64,000 nucleotides of DNA from Porphyra umbilicalis (taxonomy: Eukaryota > Rhodophyta > Bangiophyceae > Bangiales > Bangiaceae). Under the pieces are notes generated by a model that saw nothing but the letters and a program-made list of their open reading frames with translations, was not told the origin of the DNA and searched no databases. Made by a program: the position numbers and the translations under genes. Positions within the stretch are counted from its first letter, which is position 1. The number at the start of each line of letters is the position of its first letter. Positions 45,801 through 54,155 of the stretch are shown in pieces. Location: positions 1 through 64,000 of the forward strand of contig KV918932.1 of NCBI GenBank assembly GCA_002049455.2, in the 5' to 3' direction.

Positions 45801-46200
45801 CAGTACCACCCCCATCCACCCCGATGCGACGGCTCCCCCGCTGCCTCGCAGCGACAATGCGGTCCCGCTCTGCCGCAACAGCCGTAACCAACCTGTCAGA
45901 CTCCTCTTTGCGCCAAACGTACCGTAAACCAGCATCCACCAAGCGGGCTACAAACTTGTCGTCAATGTTGAACAGCCCAACGCGGTCATAGCACGACACC
46001 CAGAAGATGCTGGTCGTGAGCTCACCCGGGTCTTCACTGGCCCGGCTAATAGCCGCATGCACACTGCCGTTTCGTGGCGTCAGCGCACGCTGCAGCTCCC
46101 GAGCTGCCACCGTGTAGCGCTTCAGCAATGGCGCAATGACGGCCAAGGAGCGACCATCTCCCAAGCCGATGTTCCGCAGCGCATCCTCGTAACGCTGCAT
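42889..46200 (-). CDS. large Ala/Gly/Asn-repeat protein of the mobile block (unrecognised)
   Basis: From ATG 46200 (MQRYEDALRNIGLGDGRSLA), just after a likely 5'-UTR splice acceptor (TTTTCATTGTTGGCAG), a frame of 1103 residues runs to 42889. N-terminal 200 residues are helical and unrecognised (TTSIFWVSCYDRVGLFNIDD). The middle (about 44290-45470) has 8-9 repeats of an Ala-rich helix plus a GNGSGNGNGSSNGDGHALG-type linker. Then a conserved-looking block: GLRYLTTYERAKWWPTW, NPRGKCTVQHFRSVWGHKVG and LVVDMTDFKSKSISDVLAIL. Between about 43905 and 43455 the protein-like signal moves to another frame (VNLQARMAETYGPMLQRDVA, LLLVSHILLLLGPPRERMPA), with an internal stop near 43717, and then returns. 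The end is basic and Ser-rich (nuclear-signal-like KRRAED, AKKRKTG). Either introns are missed or the copy is decaying. Confidence 0.55.
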   Translation of the reverse strand: MQRYEDALRNIGLGDGRSLAVIAPLLKRYTVAARELQRALTPRNGSVHAAISRASEDPGELTTSIFWVSCYDRVGLFNIDDKFVARLVDAGLRYVWRKEESDRLVTAVAAERDRIVAARQRGSRRIGVDGGGTEEGSENTSLGGTPADTSQVMTLIALRARATVSVVPPPPISVPDTDTLATIKVVIALLAESTNPVALIRDFGLRALTAYQNFLLSKAGLTEESVVSAEHLLKAKRVARQSSRAAATTAAVAAVAVAAAAAPASNGSGNNNGDGDALGAPAAAAAAAAAIAAAAPTAAAAAAAPASNGSGNSNGDGDALGASAAAAAAAAATTAAASMAAAAAAAPSGNGSANGSGNDNGSSNGDGRALGASPAAEAPAAAGDAAAARTAAAAAATAAGNGSGNGNGSGNGNGSVDGDGNASGASLTTPATAAAATAAAAAAAAAATAAAASGRGSLGAHGNGNGSGYGDALDSSVAAAAARTAESSAVAQAVAATAAAPDGRGTENGGGSGHGNNNGDGEAVGASAAAAAAAAATAAAAPTAAPAVAASSGNGSANGSGNGNGSSNGDGHALGTSVAAVAAAAIDLGAASAAALAGNGSGSGNVTFNPLVDASASATTASAAAAIAAATAAAREPAVTDKVVGRGSLGLRYLTTYERAKWWPTWVLPGRGKGLPPKGTKANPRGKCTVQHFRSVWGHKVGLSAIKPLLQATSTRPARLKLDAEEVLVVDMTDFKSKSISDVLAILVLLCTHEPDARRIIKETAAAGLSARPSRHRSLVLSGLELERRVEDRAGERVGVAAVPQAARRDDDGAAGADQTGGVGVADLSNDGGQPPGQDGGDVRSNAAARRGGGIEGGPAISVPLHAPAAGSQGGDGERPSAGEPHPAAVRSPAGADARVSGIHNGTPGDGDGVQESANVAVHAAYYLRMLRATGLRAERMAIRRRSRNAPCPRPPTAPPRQNPPKRRAEDGDSDSEAAAARAGARAGPKRRPATRRRGPAHAAAATSAGDASRSVARTTPAAKKRKTGSVSAGGSAAGTAESTPRVSRPTSTQSASASSTSSASSDRAAGASARAVGGTLAGGGSSPGADALAGGGGQAGAD
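44290..45470. repeat. in-frame minisatellite of 125-155 bp units
   Basis: Units carry CAACGCGTCCCCGTCGCCGT or close variants (near 44481, 44785, 45090, 45241, 45367) separated by GCC/GCA runs. They encode the Ala helix plus Gly/Asn linker of the overlapping minus-strand gene. The last two units (45241 and 45367) are nearly identical. Confidence 0.8.
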
Positions 46201-47779
46201 CGTGGTGGTGGCCTGCCAACAATGAAAAGGGAGGGGGGTGTTGACAGGGTACGTTAGAGAAGTGGGAGGGGGGGCACAGGCGGCACTTGAGGAGATGTCA
46301 TGGGCATGGAAACGACAGGGGGACCGACAGTGACACGGGGACGGACAGTGACAGGGGGAGGGGTGCGGGTGCGGTGTGGCGCCGGGAAACCGGAACCCGC
46401 CGGCCGCTGAGAATTTAATATACTTGAGCTGACAGATGTACAACTCCAAACCGATTGGGAGTTTTTGTGGAGCTGACAGCTTCGGATGAGGCCGTGGCGT
46501 GCGATGATGTGTGGACACCGAGATGAATTTGGAATTTCTGACCACATGGTCCGCGATACTTGTCGAGCCCTCCTTCGCATCGGCGTTCCACCTCTGTTTG
46601 GTACAACAGCCCACGCGTCCCCCGCCCCCCCCCCACCGACAGCCTGTACCAGAGCCAGACGGGGTCTTCCCCACAAATGAGGCATACCCTCCTGACCAGC
46701 GACGAGATACCCACCTGATCAATCATGAAGTCTGTCCACTACTCGACCTCTGCTCTCGCTCATCCGGAGCACGGGCAAAGGAGGCCTGTACCAAAACGGT
46801 CTTCGTCGTCTCGGCATCAAGTCAGTTTGATGAGCATGCACGCTTCCTCTTTTAGCACTCTGGCGGGGTACCAACGATGTTCATCACCTGACCACTGCAG
46901 TTCGTCTACGCCCAGTGACAGTGCTCAACCCCCCCGCTGGGTGAGGACGACAGCCCGACACCCATCTGGATATCCGTGATCACAGACACAGGTGTCGGGC
47001 CGGTCATGTCTGGACACGAGCTCCATTGCAAGTACATAAATGCACGAGGTCGCATCGTGGCACGAAATCGGTAAAATTCAATTTGAGCTAGCCCCCCCAT
47101 CCAAACGCCCCCCACGGGCCCCCCAAATCCCCCCACGTGGCGCGCTCACAGGCCGCCCCCCCCCCCCCCCCCTCACGCACCAAAAAACGGTACGTGATCG
47201 AGAATGTCAAATACTACCTCTGCGGGAGCGCTGCCCGCGTGCTGGGCGCCACACCAGGCGAGGCGCGCCACGTTTTAAACGGTGCATCCCTGTGGCGTAG
47301 GGACGGCAGGCAGCACACTGCAAGGGTGGCCCATCCACCAGACGACTCCGTCCAATCACTGACGGGGTTTATGGCCGGGCTCTTGCCCTGCCAATCAAGT
47401 GGGGCGCCACCCCGAAACGTGTCTACCATTCCCCCCGCGGATCAAGGCCGCATTCGCCGCGTGGACGTTTGGTGACGGGCGGCCGCGCGGCAGCGCCCCA
47501 GAGACCCAGACACCGCCCCGCCCCGCGCCGGTGCGTCGCGGGAACCCGCCACGGTCGCGCCGTCGCGCGCCCGCCACCCACCCGGCGTTGTCCGTCCCCG
47601 ACGGTTCCCCGTTGTTCGCCACGTGCCGTCACAGGTATACATCCCCACGGTTGGCTTTTCTCCTCCCCGCGAGTCTGTTCCGACTCTCCCTCCCTCCCCC
47701 CTCCCCCCCCCCCCGCGCCCCTTTGCGGACCACCCGCGGCCGCTCCCGCCGCCGCCCCGTCGTCGCGTGGCCCGCGGCC
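46201..47779. other. intergenic between the repeat protein and CYP51
   Basis: 5' flank of the repeat protein (-) with a probable leader intron. A small hairpin with 10-bp GCCCGACACC arms lies at about 46949-47000. The dispersed repeat copy 2 is at 47176-47217, and 47420-47779 is GC-rich leader/promoter of CYP51. No other gene recognised. Confidence 0.4.
47176..47217 (+). repeat. dispersed repeat, copy 2
   Basis: The 28-bp word beginning CGCACCAAAAAACGGTACGT is identical to the minus-strand copy at 28118-28145, followed by a diverged stretch ending ATACTAC in both. It is about 560 bp upstream of the CYP51 start; the other copy is about 850 bp upstream of a germin start. Confidence 0.75.
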
Positions 47780-49423
47780 ATGGCGGCGGCGGTCGTCGAG
47801 CAGGCGCGCGCGCTCGTCGCGTCGGCGGTCGGTGGCAACACGGACGCGGCGGGGTGGTTGCTCATCCTCGGCTTGGGCGTGATCGTCGCCGTCGGCGCGG
47901 TCGTGCAGGCGGCGGCCGCCGGCGGTGCCGCCGCCGCCGCCGCCGCTGCCGCCGCCGCCGCCGGCACCGATGCGGGCGCCGGAGACGGCGCCAAGGGCGG
48001 TGCCGTCGCCGGCGGCGGCGGCGGGGGCCCCCCCCCCATGTACAGCGAGGGCCTCCCCCTCATTGGCAACATCCTGGCGTTTATGCGGGACCCCCTGGCG
48101 CTCGTGCGGCGGGGCCACGCCGCCTGCGGTGGCGTCTTTACCATCCGCATCGCGCACAAGCGGATGACCTTCCTCCTCGGCGCCGTGCCGCACGCCGCCT
48201 TTTTCCGCGCGACGGACGAGCAGCTCGACCAAACCGAGGTGTACCGCTTCTCCGTCCCCGTCTTTGGCAAGGGCGTCGTGTACGACGCGCCGCTGCCCAA
48301 GCGCCTCCAGCAGTTCCGCCTGCTGTCCCTATCGTTGCGGGTCAACATGCTCGAAACGTACGTGCCGATGATGGTTGCCGAGTGCGAGGCGTTTTTCAAC
48401 GCCTGGGCCGACGAGGGGGAGGTCGAGCTCTTTGACGCCCTCTCCCAGCTCATCATCCTCACCGCCAGCCGGTGCCTCATGGGGCGGGAGATTCGGGAAA
48501 ACTTGTTTGGGCAAGTCAGCCGCCTCATCCACGACTTGGATGAGGGCATGCAGCCGCTGTCGGTGCTCGCCCCGTACCTGCCGACCGCCGCCCACCGGCG
48601 GCGGGACGCGGCGCGGGAGGAGCTCCGCGCCCTCTACACCCCCATCATCAAGGCGCGGCGGGCGGCGGACGCGGACCGGGCGGCGGGGGCGGACGCGCCC
48701 GCCGCCCCCGACGACATGCTGCAGACGCTCCTCGAGTCCCGCTACCGCGACGGCCGCGCCATGGACGACAATGAGGTGGTGGGGATGCTCGTCGCGGCGC
48801 TCTTTGCGGGCCAACACACCTCCTCCATCACGTCGACGTGGACGGGGTTGGAGCTGCTGCGGTCGCCGACGCAGTTGGCGGCGGCGCTCGCCGAACAAGA
48901 CGCGGTGCGGTCGACGTTTGGGGACGAGCTAACGTACGCGTCGCTCGGCGCCATGAACGTGCTGCACCGGGCGATGAAGGAGACGCTCCGCATGTACCCG
49001 CCGCTCATCTTTCTCCTCCGCTCCGTCGTCACGCCGCGGCCGGTCGGCGGCTACGTCATCCCGTCGGGCGACGTGGCGATGGTGTCGACGCAAGTGTCGG
49101 GGCGCCTGCCCGAACTGTTTGACGAACCAGACGTGTGGGACCCGGAGCGCTTTGCGCCGGGGCGGGAGGAGGACCGCCGCGCCCCGTTTTCCTACCTCGG
49201 CTTTGGGGGGGGGCGCCACGGGTGCATGGGCGAGGGCTTTGCGTACCTCCAAGTGAAAACCATTTGGGCGGTCCTCCTCCGCACGTTTGACCTGCGCGCG
49301 GTCGGGCCGCTCGCGGCGCCCGACTTTGGGGCGATGGTCGTCGGGCCCAAGGGCGCAACGACCATCCACTACCGGCGGCGGGTGCCGCGGGGGGGGGACC
49401 CCGCCGCGGCGGCCGCGCAGTGA
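47780..49423 (+). CDS. CYP51: sterol 14-alpha-demethylase, cytochrome P450 family 51
   Basis: Haem monooxygenase that removes the 14-alpha-methyl group of obtusifoliol/lanosterol in sterol synthesis; ER membrane. Uninterrupted 547-residue frame. Membrane anchor at about residues 25-43 (WLLILGLGVIVAVGAVVQ), Ala/Gly linker, Pro-rich hinge PPPMYSEGLPLIGN. CYP51-specific blocks: VYRFSVPVFGKGVVYDAP, ILTASRCLMGREIREN, the I-helix FAGQHTSSITSTWTGLELL (residues 342 on), KETLRMYPPLIFLLR (ExxR), REEDRRAPFSYLGFGGGRHG then CMGEGFAYLQVKTIW (haem Cys482), and MVVGPKG near the end. The FAGQHTSSITSTWTGL signature separates CYP51 from all other P450s. The start ATG at 47780 (GGCCATGG) gives the anchor directly. 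The convergent cytochrome b5 gene downstream could supply an electron-transfer partner, but co-regulation is not shown. Confidence 0.95.
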   Translation: MAAAVVEQARALVASAVGGNTDAAGWLLILGLGVIVAVGAVVQAAAAGGAAAAAAAAAAAAGTDAGAGDGAKGGAVAGGGGGGPPPMYSEGLPLIGNILAFMRDPLALVRRGHAACGGVFTIRIAHKRMTFLLGAVPHAAFFRATDEQLDQTEVYRFSVPVFGKGVVYDAPLPKRLQQFRLLSLSLRVNMLETYVPMMVAECEAFFNAWADEGEVELFDALSQLIILTASRCLMGREIRENLFGQVSRLIHDLDEGMQPLSVLAPYLPTAAHRRRDAAREELRALYTPIIKARRAADADRAAGADAPAAPDDMLQTLLESRYRDGRAMDDNEVVGMLVAALFAGQHTSSITSTWTGLELLRSPTQLAAALAEQDAVRSTFGDELTYASLGAMNVLHRAMKETLRMYPPLIFLLRSVVTPRPVGGYVIPSGDVAMVSTQVSGRLPELFDEPDVWDPERFAPGREEDRRAPFSYLGFGGGRHGCMGEGFAYLQVKTIWAVLLRTFDLRAVGPLAAPDFGAMVVGPKGATTIHYRRRVPRGGDPAAAAAQ

Positions 49424-50116
49424 GGGTGACGCCCTGTGGCGGGGGTGTGGGGGCCGCCCCGCCCGCGGTCGGCGCGGTCGGCGGCGTCGGTCGGTCGGTC
49501 GGTCGGTCGGTCCATGGTGCGAACGTTTCTGTTTCGTTTTTTTTTTTTTCGTCCCGCAACCGCGGTGCCGCTGGTTGCCCTCTTGGGTGGGGAGTCGGTC
49601 ATTTTTGTTTCAGGCTGGGCTGTCTTGTCTTGTACACCCACTCGCTCGTAGCGCCCGTGCCGCTGTGGCCACGCGGCGGTGGGGGCTGGCGGCGGCCGGC
49701 GCGCCGCGCGCAGCAGTGCGCGGGGGCGCCCACCCGCCGCGCCGCGCCCGCCCACGGCGCTCATCCGGGGGGCACACGGTGGGGGGGTCCTCCACACAAC
49801 GCGGCGCACAAAAGGGTCAACGGGGCGCGCCGTCGCCGTCTGCCGAGCTCGTGGGGCGCGCCGACACGCAGTGTCCACCGCCGTCGCCGGCAACGCCCGC
49901 CTGCCCGCCAGTCCCGCCCGCTGCACGCGGGTGCCGCGCGGGGTCGACGCCGCACCGCCAACGGCGTGCCGCGCCACCCACCCCCCCCCGCGCCGGTCGC
50001 GGCGGCTCGTGCCACGCGAGCCCGTCGGCGCGCCCCGTCGCCCCCGTCGCACCCATCCCCTCCAACCAAAAACCCCCGTCACGTGTTTGCACTGCGCCCT
50101 CTCCACGGGCCCCCGA
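49424..50116. other. intergenic between convergent CYP51 and cytochrome b5
   Basis: 3' flanks of both genes. A (CGGT)n tract at about 49485-49512 is followed by T13 at 49537-49549. The remainder is GC-rich without recognisable coding. Confidence 0.45.
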
Positions 50117-50738
50117 CTAGGGCACGAGGTCGCCGACGAGGTAGTCGAGGATCTGCGCCGCCGCCACCCCCGCGTCGCCGTCGACCCGCGCGCGGGGAGC
50201 ACACACCAACCAGGGCGTGCAACCGCCGTCACGATGGGAGCACAAAAAAAAAAAAAAGTCAATACACCAAGCGCCGAGCGCGCGCACCATGCACGGTGGG
50301 ATTACAAGTCGCCCCCCCCAGGGTCATCCCCCTCCCGCCCAGGGGGCGCGCACCCTCCGCCCTCTTCCCCTCCATCGGCGGCGCGCCACGTACCAAATCA
50401 TTGACGCGCAGCGGGTGCTGCTCGCCGTGGAAGCCCGCCGTCGCGTCCCCCCCCGCATTGTTGAGGAGCGCGAGCCCCCCCGGGTGCAAGTCAATGTACG
50501 AGGAAAAGTCGTACACCTTGCCGTCAATCGCCAACCACACGTCGTGCTCGGTGTGGTGCGTCGCCAACTCGGCGGCAGTCACTTTGCGGCGCGCGCCCGC
50601 CGGGGCGGTGGCGGTGGCGGCACGGGCGGCGGGCGGCGGCGGCGGCGGCGGCGCCGCCCGCCGGCGGCGGGAGAGGTAGGCGGCGGCGAGGAGGACGGCG
50701 AGCAGGGTGGCCGCCGCGACGAGGGCGGGGGCGACCAT
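50117..50738 (-). CDS. cytochrome b5-like haem protein, two exons
   Basis: Membrane-anchored electron carrier. Exon 1 (50394-50738) encodes an N-terminal hydrophobic segment (MVAPALVAAATLLAVLLAAA) and RRRR, a polyproline linker, then the b5 domain VTAAELATHHTEHDVWLAID, GKVYDFSSYIDLHPGGLALL, NNAGGDATAGFHGEQHPLRV and NDL. Haem ligands are His85 (HPGG) and probably His108 (GEQHP). Exon 2 (50117-50152) is only 12 codons, ILDYLVGDLVP plus stop, and restores the usual last helix. The intron (50153-50393, 241 nt) has GTACGT and GCGCAG ends, phase 0. Total 126 residues. An N-terminal anchor followed by b5 resembles plant CB5-like protein (CB5LP), not the tail-anchored microsomal type. Confidence 0.9.
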
Positions 50739-51655
50739 GGCGATGCCCGCGTACACAAACGTACCGGCAGCGTCGCGTCGGTTCCGCTTGGAGAGCACAG
50801 CGGGATGGGGCTTGAAGCGGCGGCACCACTGGGAAGCACACACTGACGCCGTCAAGAACGGAGGAGGGTGTGCCAAGCAGGGAAACAAGAGCCGCCTTGA
50901 TCCCGCCCATGGCACACGTGGCATGTGCACCAAGATACAGAAAGTACCACACGGTGGACCGATCAAGTCCCCGTCCGCGCCGCCCCCTCCACCGACGCAC
51001 CGAAAATTTCCGCGGCGCACGGCCCCCGTCCAGGAGGTGTCCCTCGTCCCCCCCCCCCCCCCGCCCCCCTCCCCCGCCCTCCCGCCGCGGCCAAGCAAGC
51101 GCACGGCCCCCCCCTGCAGGCGGGGGCCGCCCAGATGCAAGGCGCCGCGGCGGCGCGTCCCCCCCCCGATCATGAGCGCCTCCGCCGCCGCCCGTGCGCG
51201 GCGGCGGCCCCGTCGGGACGCACCCGACGGCCGACCGGCGGCGCGTGCGGCGGGGCGGCGACCGGCGGCGCGGCGGCGCGCCTGCTCGGGGGCTTCCACT
51301 TAGGGGCGGTCCCCCCCCCTCCGCCCCCCCCCCCTACCCCACACCCCCCCCCCCGACGGGCGCCACCACATGCACCCCCGCCGGTGGCCGCGGCGGCCGG
51401 CGCGGTGACACACCCCCCCCCCCCGCGGCCGCCGGGGGCCGCCCACGGCCGCCGCGGCGGCGCCATGACAGCGTGGGGGGGGCAGGGGGGGGCGGGGGGG
51501 GGGGGGGGGGGCGCCGACTCCCCCACGACACCACCACCGGCCGGGGGGGCGCGGCGGGGGTCCGCCGCCCGCCCTCCCCCCCCCCCCCCCCCCCCGCCGC
51601 CCATCACGCGGGGCGGCGGTGTCACGGACTGGGTGCGTCGAGCGGCGGTCCCCGC

Positions 51656-51687
<32 letters not shown>

Positions 51688-51920
51688 TGTGGCGCCTGCA
51701 CCGGCGCTGCCAGTGGCGGTGGCGGCGCCGCCGCCGGTCGGCGCGCGGGGTGAAAGGCCGCGCGCGGGCCCGCCGGCGCGGCGGCGACGGTGGCGGTGTC
51801 GGTGGGGTGCCACACCCGCCTTGCCGCCACGGCGCCGTCCGCGGGGAGCGCCGCCTCGACGGCGGGTGGTGTCGGCCTGGGGGGCGTCGGCGCGCCACTG
51901 GCGAGCCGCCCGACGACGCG

Positions 51921-51958
<38 letters not shown>

Positions 51959-52644
51959 AGCAGCAGCAGCAGCACCGCGTCTGCGTGCGCGGCACGGCCA
52001 GAGCGGGCGGTCGTCTGGCACGGCGGTGGCGGACGGCGGGGCGTCCCCCGCCTCGACGCGGTGACGGGTGGAGGAGCCATGGTACGTTTGGTCTGGTGGT
52101 GGGGGGGGGGGGGACGCTGCGGCCGGCGCCGGCCCGGGGTGGAGTGGCTGCCGCCGCTGGCCACGCGGCGGCGGCGACGCCCGTGTCGCTCCGCGGGCGG
52201 CGGCGGGCCGTGCCGACGGTGGTCGGACGGGGGTGCCGGTCGGCGGCGGGGGCGGGGGGCGGCACGCGCGCGGGTGGGTCACCCCTGCGTGGGAGGGGCG
52301 GGGGGAATGGCGTTTCTGCCCGCCGCCGCTCCACGCCTGCGGTCGGGCGCAATGCACCCGCGGGGCGCCGCGCCGTCGCCGGCGGGCGCGCGTGCGGCGT
52401 CTGCCGACGGGCGGGCCGGCCGCACCCGGTACGGGCGGTGACGTGCGCCACCGCCGCCGGTCGTCTGTGGCGGCGTCCACTGGCCGCTGGCAAGCACCCG
52501 TGCTAACGCCCCACACTCGGTCCGAGGGGCCACTCGTGACGCTCCTGTCTCGGTTGCGACGGTCATTCTCGCTGCCTCCACCGCTCTGGCTGCTGGCTCC
52601 CCCCTCCTTCCCCTCTCCCCCCCCCCCCTCCCCCCACCCCCCAG
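50739..52644. other. GC-rich stretch, no recognisable gene
   Basis: Upstream of cytochrome b5 to about 50990, then very GC-rich sequence with long C and G runs (for example 51338-51350, 51495-51510, 51576-51596) and CGG triplet runs near 51658-51692 and 51920-51965. Frames of up to 505 codons on both strands are compositional. 52560-52644 is a long pyrimidine tract ending CCCCAG, probably the intron end before the longin exon. Confidence 0.5.
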
Positions 52645-53496
52645 GAGCAACCAGTGTACCCCCCCGTGCGGTACGTGGCGGTGGCACGCCTGGCGGACCG
52701 CCACCCCATTGCGCACTACTCGCCCGCGCCGGTGCCTGCGGGGGGTGCCCCCCCCCCCCCCCCCCCCCCCCCAGGGACGCGCCCCCCCCCCACCATCTTT
52801 ATCGACAAGGTCACCCGCGTCCTCCGCTCCAAGCGGGTGTCGGAGCACGCGCGGCTGACGATTACGGATCGGGACGTGGGGCACATCCACTTTGACTCGT
52901 CCCCGACGCACCTCTTCCTCGTCATTGCCGCCACGTCGCTGCCGCAGCGGGCGGCGTTTAAGCTGCTTGCGGAGCTGATGCGCGACTTTTCCCCCCCGCT
53001 CCGCGCGTCGGCGGTGCCGTGGGGGGGAGCGACGCGGCGGAGGGGCTCCTCTCCATGACCGTCAAGCGGCACAATGGGCGCGCGGGGGGGGGGGGGGGTG
53101 GCGCCCCCTGCCGCGACAGGCGGCGGCGGGACGGCGGCGGCGGTGAGCAGGGGCGGTGGCGACGGCGACGGCGCCGCCGCCGACGGGTCGGCCGCGGCCG
53201 AGCCCCTCGCGCGGGAGGTGTCCCTCCACTCGAGTACGAGCACGACGCTCTCCTCCCTCGTCGGCGGCGGGGGCGGCGGCCGCCGCACGGCCGTGTCGGT
53301 CGACTTTCCCGCCGAGTGGGAAAAGGGCGGCGCGGCGCACCGGGGCGGCGCGGAGCGCGTCGTTGGCGGTGAGGAGCGCCGCGCCCTCGACGCGGCCGCC
53401 GCGTCGGACGCGCGCACCCGCCGCGCAATGGTCATGGCGGGGGGGGTCGGCGCCGTCCTCGTCCTCGTCTGTGCGCCGCTGCTGTTTTGGAAGTGA
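52645..53496 (+). CDS. longin-domain membrane protein (VAMP/phytolongin-like), 5' exon missing, frame breaks at G runs
   Basis: An exon after a strong acceptor (CCCCCCAG at 52644) carries a longin domain: VRYVAVARLADRHPIAHYS, a Pro-rich insert, IFIDKVTRVLRSKRVSEHAR, then LTITDRDVGHIHFDSSPTHL and FLVIAATSLPQRAAFKLLAE (the RRAF-type helix is at LPQRAAFKLLAELMRDF). It continues SDAAEGLLSMTVKRHN after a frame change at the G7 run near 53023, and again after the G14 run near 53083. The C-terminus is a tail anchor: ARTRRAMVMAGGVGAVLVLV then CAPLLFWK. Between them I see no SNARE heptads with a central Arg, so it resembles plant phytolongins, which keep the longin and tail anchor but lost the SNARE motif. 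Role would be vesicle trafficking; inference only. The initiating exon was not found. Confidence 0.65.
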
Positions 53497-54061
53497 GGCG
53501 CGCGGGGCGGGGGGGGGGGGGTGAGGGGTGGCGGGTGGGGGGAGGTGCACGTGCCACGGCGGGTGGCTGGAGGGCGGCAAGGAGCGGGGGGTGGGGGGTG
53601 GCGCGCTCCGTGTCGGGCGGCACGGATGCTGGGGCGGGCGGGGTGGCCGCGACGAGTGGCGGTGCGGTGGTTGTATTCCATTATTGTCGGGCGGGGAGGG
53701 TGGCGGCGGTTGGCGTGCGACGCTCGCGCGGCGGTCGGCCGACGTAGAAAGCATGGCGCGTTGCGCGCATCCTCATCGTCTGGCCGGTCCGCACCCGGCG
53801 GTCGTGCCCGCCGTTCGCACTCATCCAGACACAGGACCTATCAGTCAAACATCTATGCCACATCGTCGAGTCGCGCGGCGCGTCCGACCACCAGAAGTCG
53901 ACCTTGTCTGGCGTCTCGGCGCTGACCGCTGCGTCTTCCGCCCACGTGACGGCGGCCTTGACGCTGGTGCGCGTTTGCTGGGGGCTCGTTCTATCCCAAA
54001 AGGTCTCACCCCACCTCATCCCACCCCAAGCGGGGCACGCGCATACACGGGACAAAAAGAT
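53497..54061. other. intergenic between longin gene and tRNA
   Basis: GC-rich then balanced. No gene recognised; the right end (54054-54058) is the tRNA terminator. Confidence 0.4.
54054..54058 (-). terminator. RNA polymerase III terminator of tRNA-Ser
   Basis: Five T residues on the minus strand, three bases after the tRNA discriminator base, the usual Pol III stop. Confidence 0.75.
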
Positions 54062-54155
54062 CGCGTCCTGCAGGATTCGAACCTGCGCATGGAAACGATA
54101 CCAGATACATCGCGTATGTTCGAGTCTGGCGCCTTAACCGCTCGGCCAAAGACGC
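54062..54155 (-). tRNA. tRNA-Ser(CGA) with 12-nt intron
   Basis: Minus strand. Acceptor stem GCGTCTT pairs with AGGACGC (one G-T), discriminator G as in serine tRNAs. A box TGGCCGAGCGGTTAAGG and B box GGTTCGAATCC are both present. Anticodon stem CCAGA/TCTGG encloses CTCGAA, a 12-nt insertion (54107-54118) after position 37, then A38. Removing it gives a standard 7-nt loop with anticodon CGA (Ser, UCG). The T stem is GCAGG/CCTGC. A 14-nt variable region follows the anticodon stem, consistent with the long arm of tRNA-Ser. Length 94 with intron, 82 without. No CCA is encoded, as expected for a nuclear gene. Confidence 0.92.

Larger units (their letters stand above)
30901..46200. mobile_element. 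mobile-element block: KDZ transposase, PIF1 helicase and repeat-protein gene
   Basis: Three long TE-like genes lie together with no host gene recognised between them: transposase (-), PIF1 helicase (+) and a Gly/Asn/Ala-repeat protein (-). KDZ elements are known to be large and to carry accessory genes, but terminal inverted repeats and target-site duplications were not identified, so this may be one element or two or more adjacent ones. Coordinates span first to last gene only. Confidence 0.45.

Noticed and set aside
39773..46200. Helitron (PIF1 helicase plus Rep)
   Set aside because: No HUH replication-initiator motif is found fused to or next to the helicase.
51170..52687. 505-codon minus-strand frame and overlapping plus-strand frames
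   Set aside because: GC-only low complexity, no domain, mutually overlapping.
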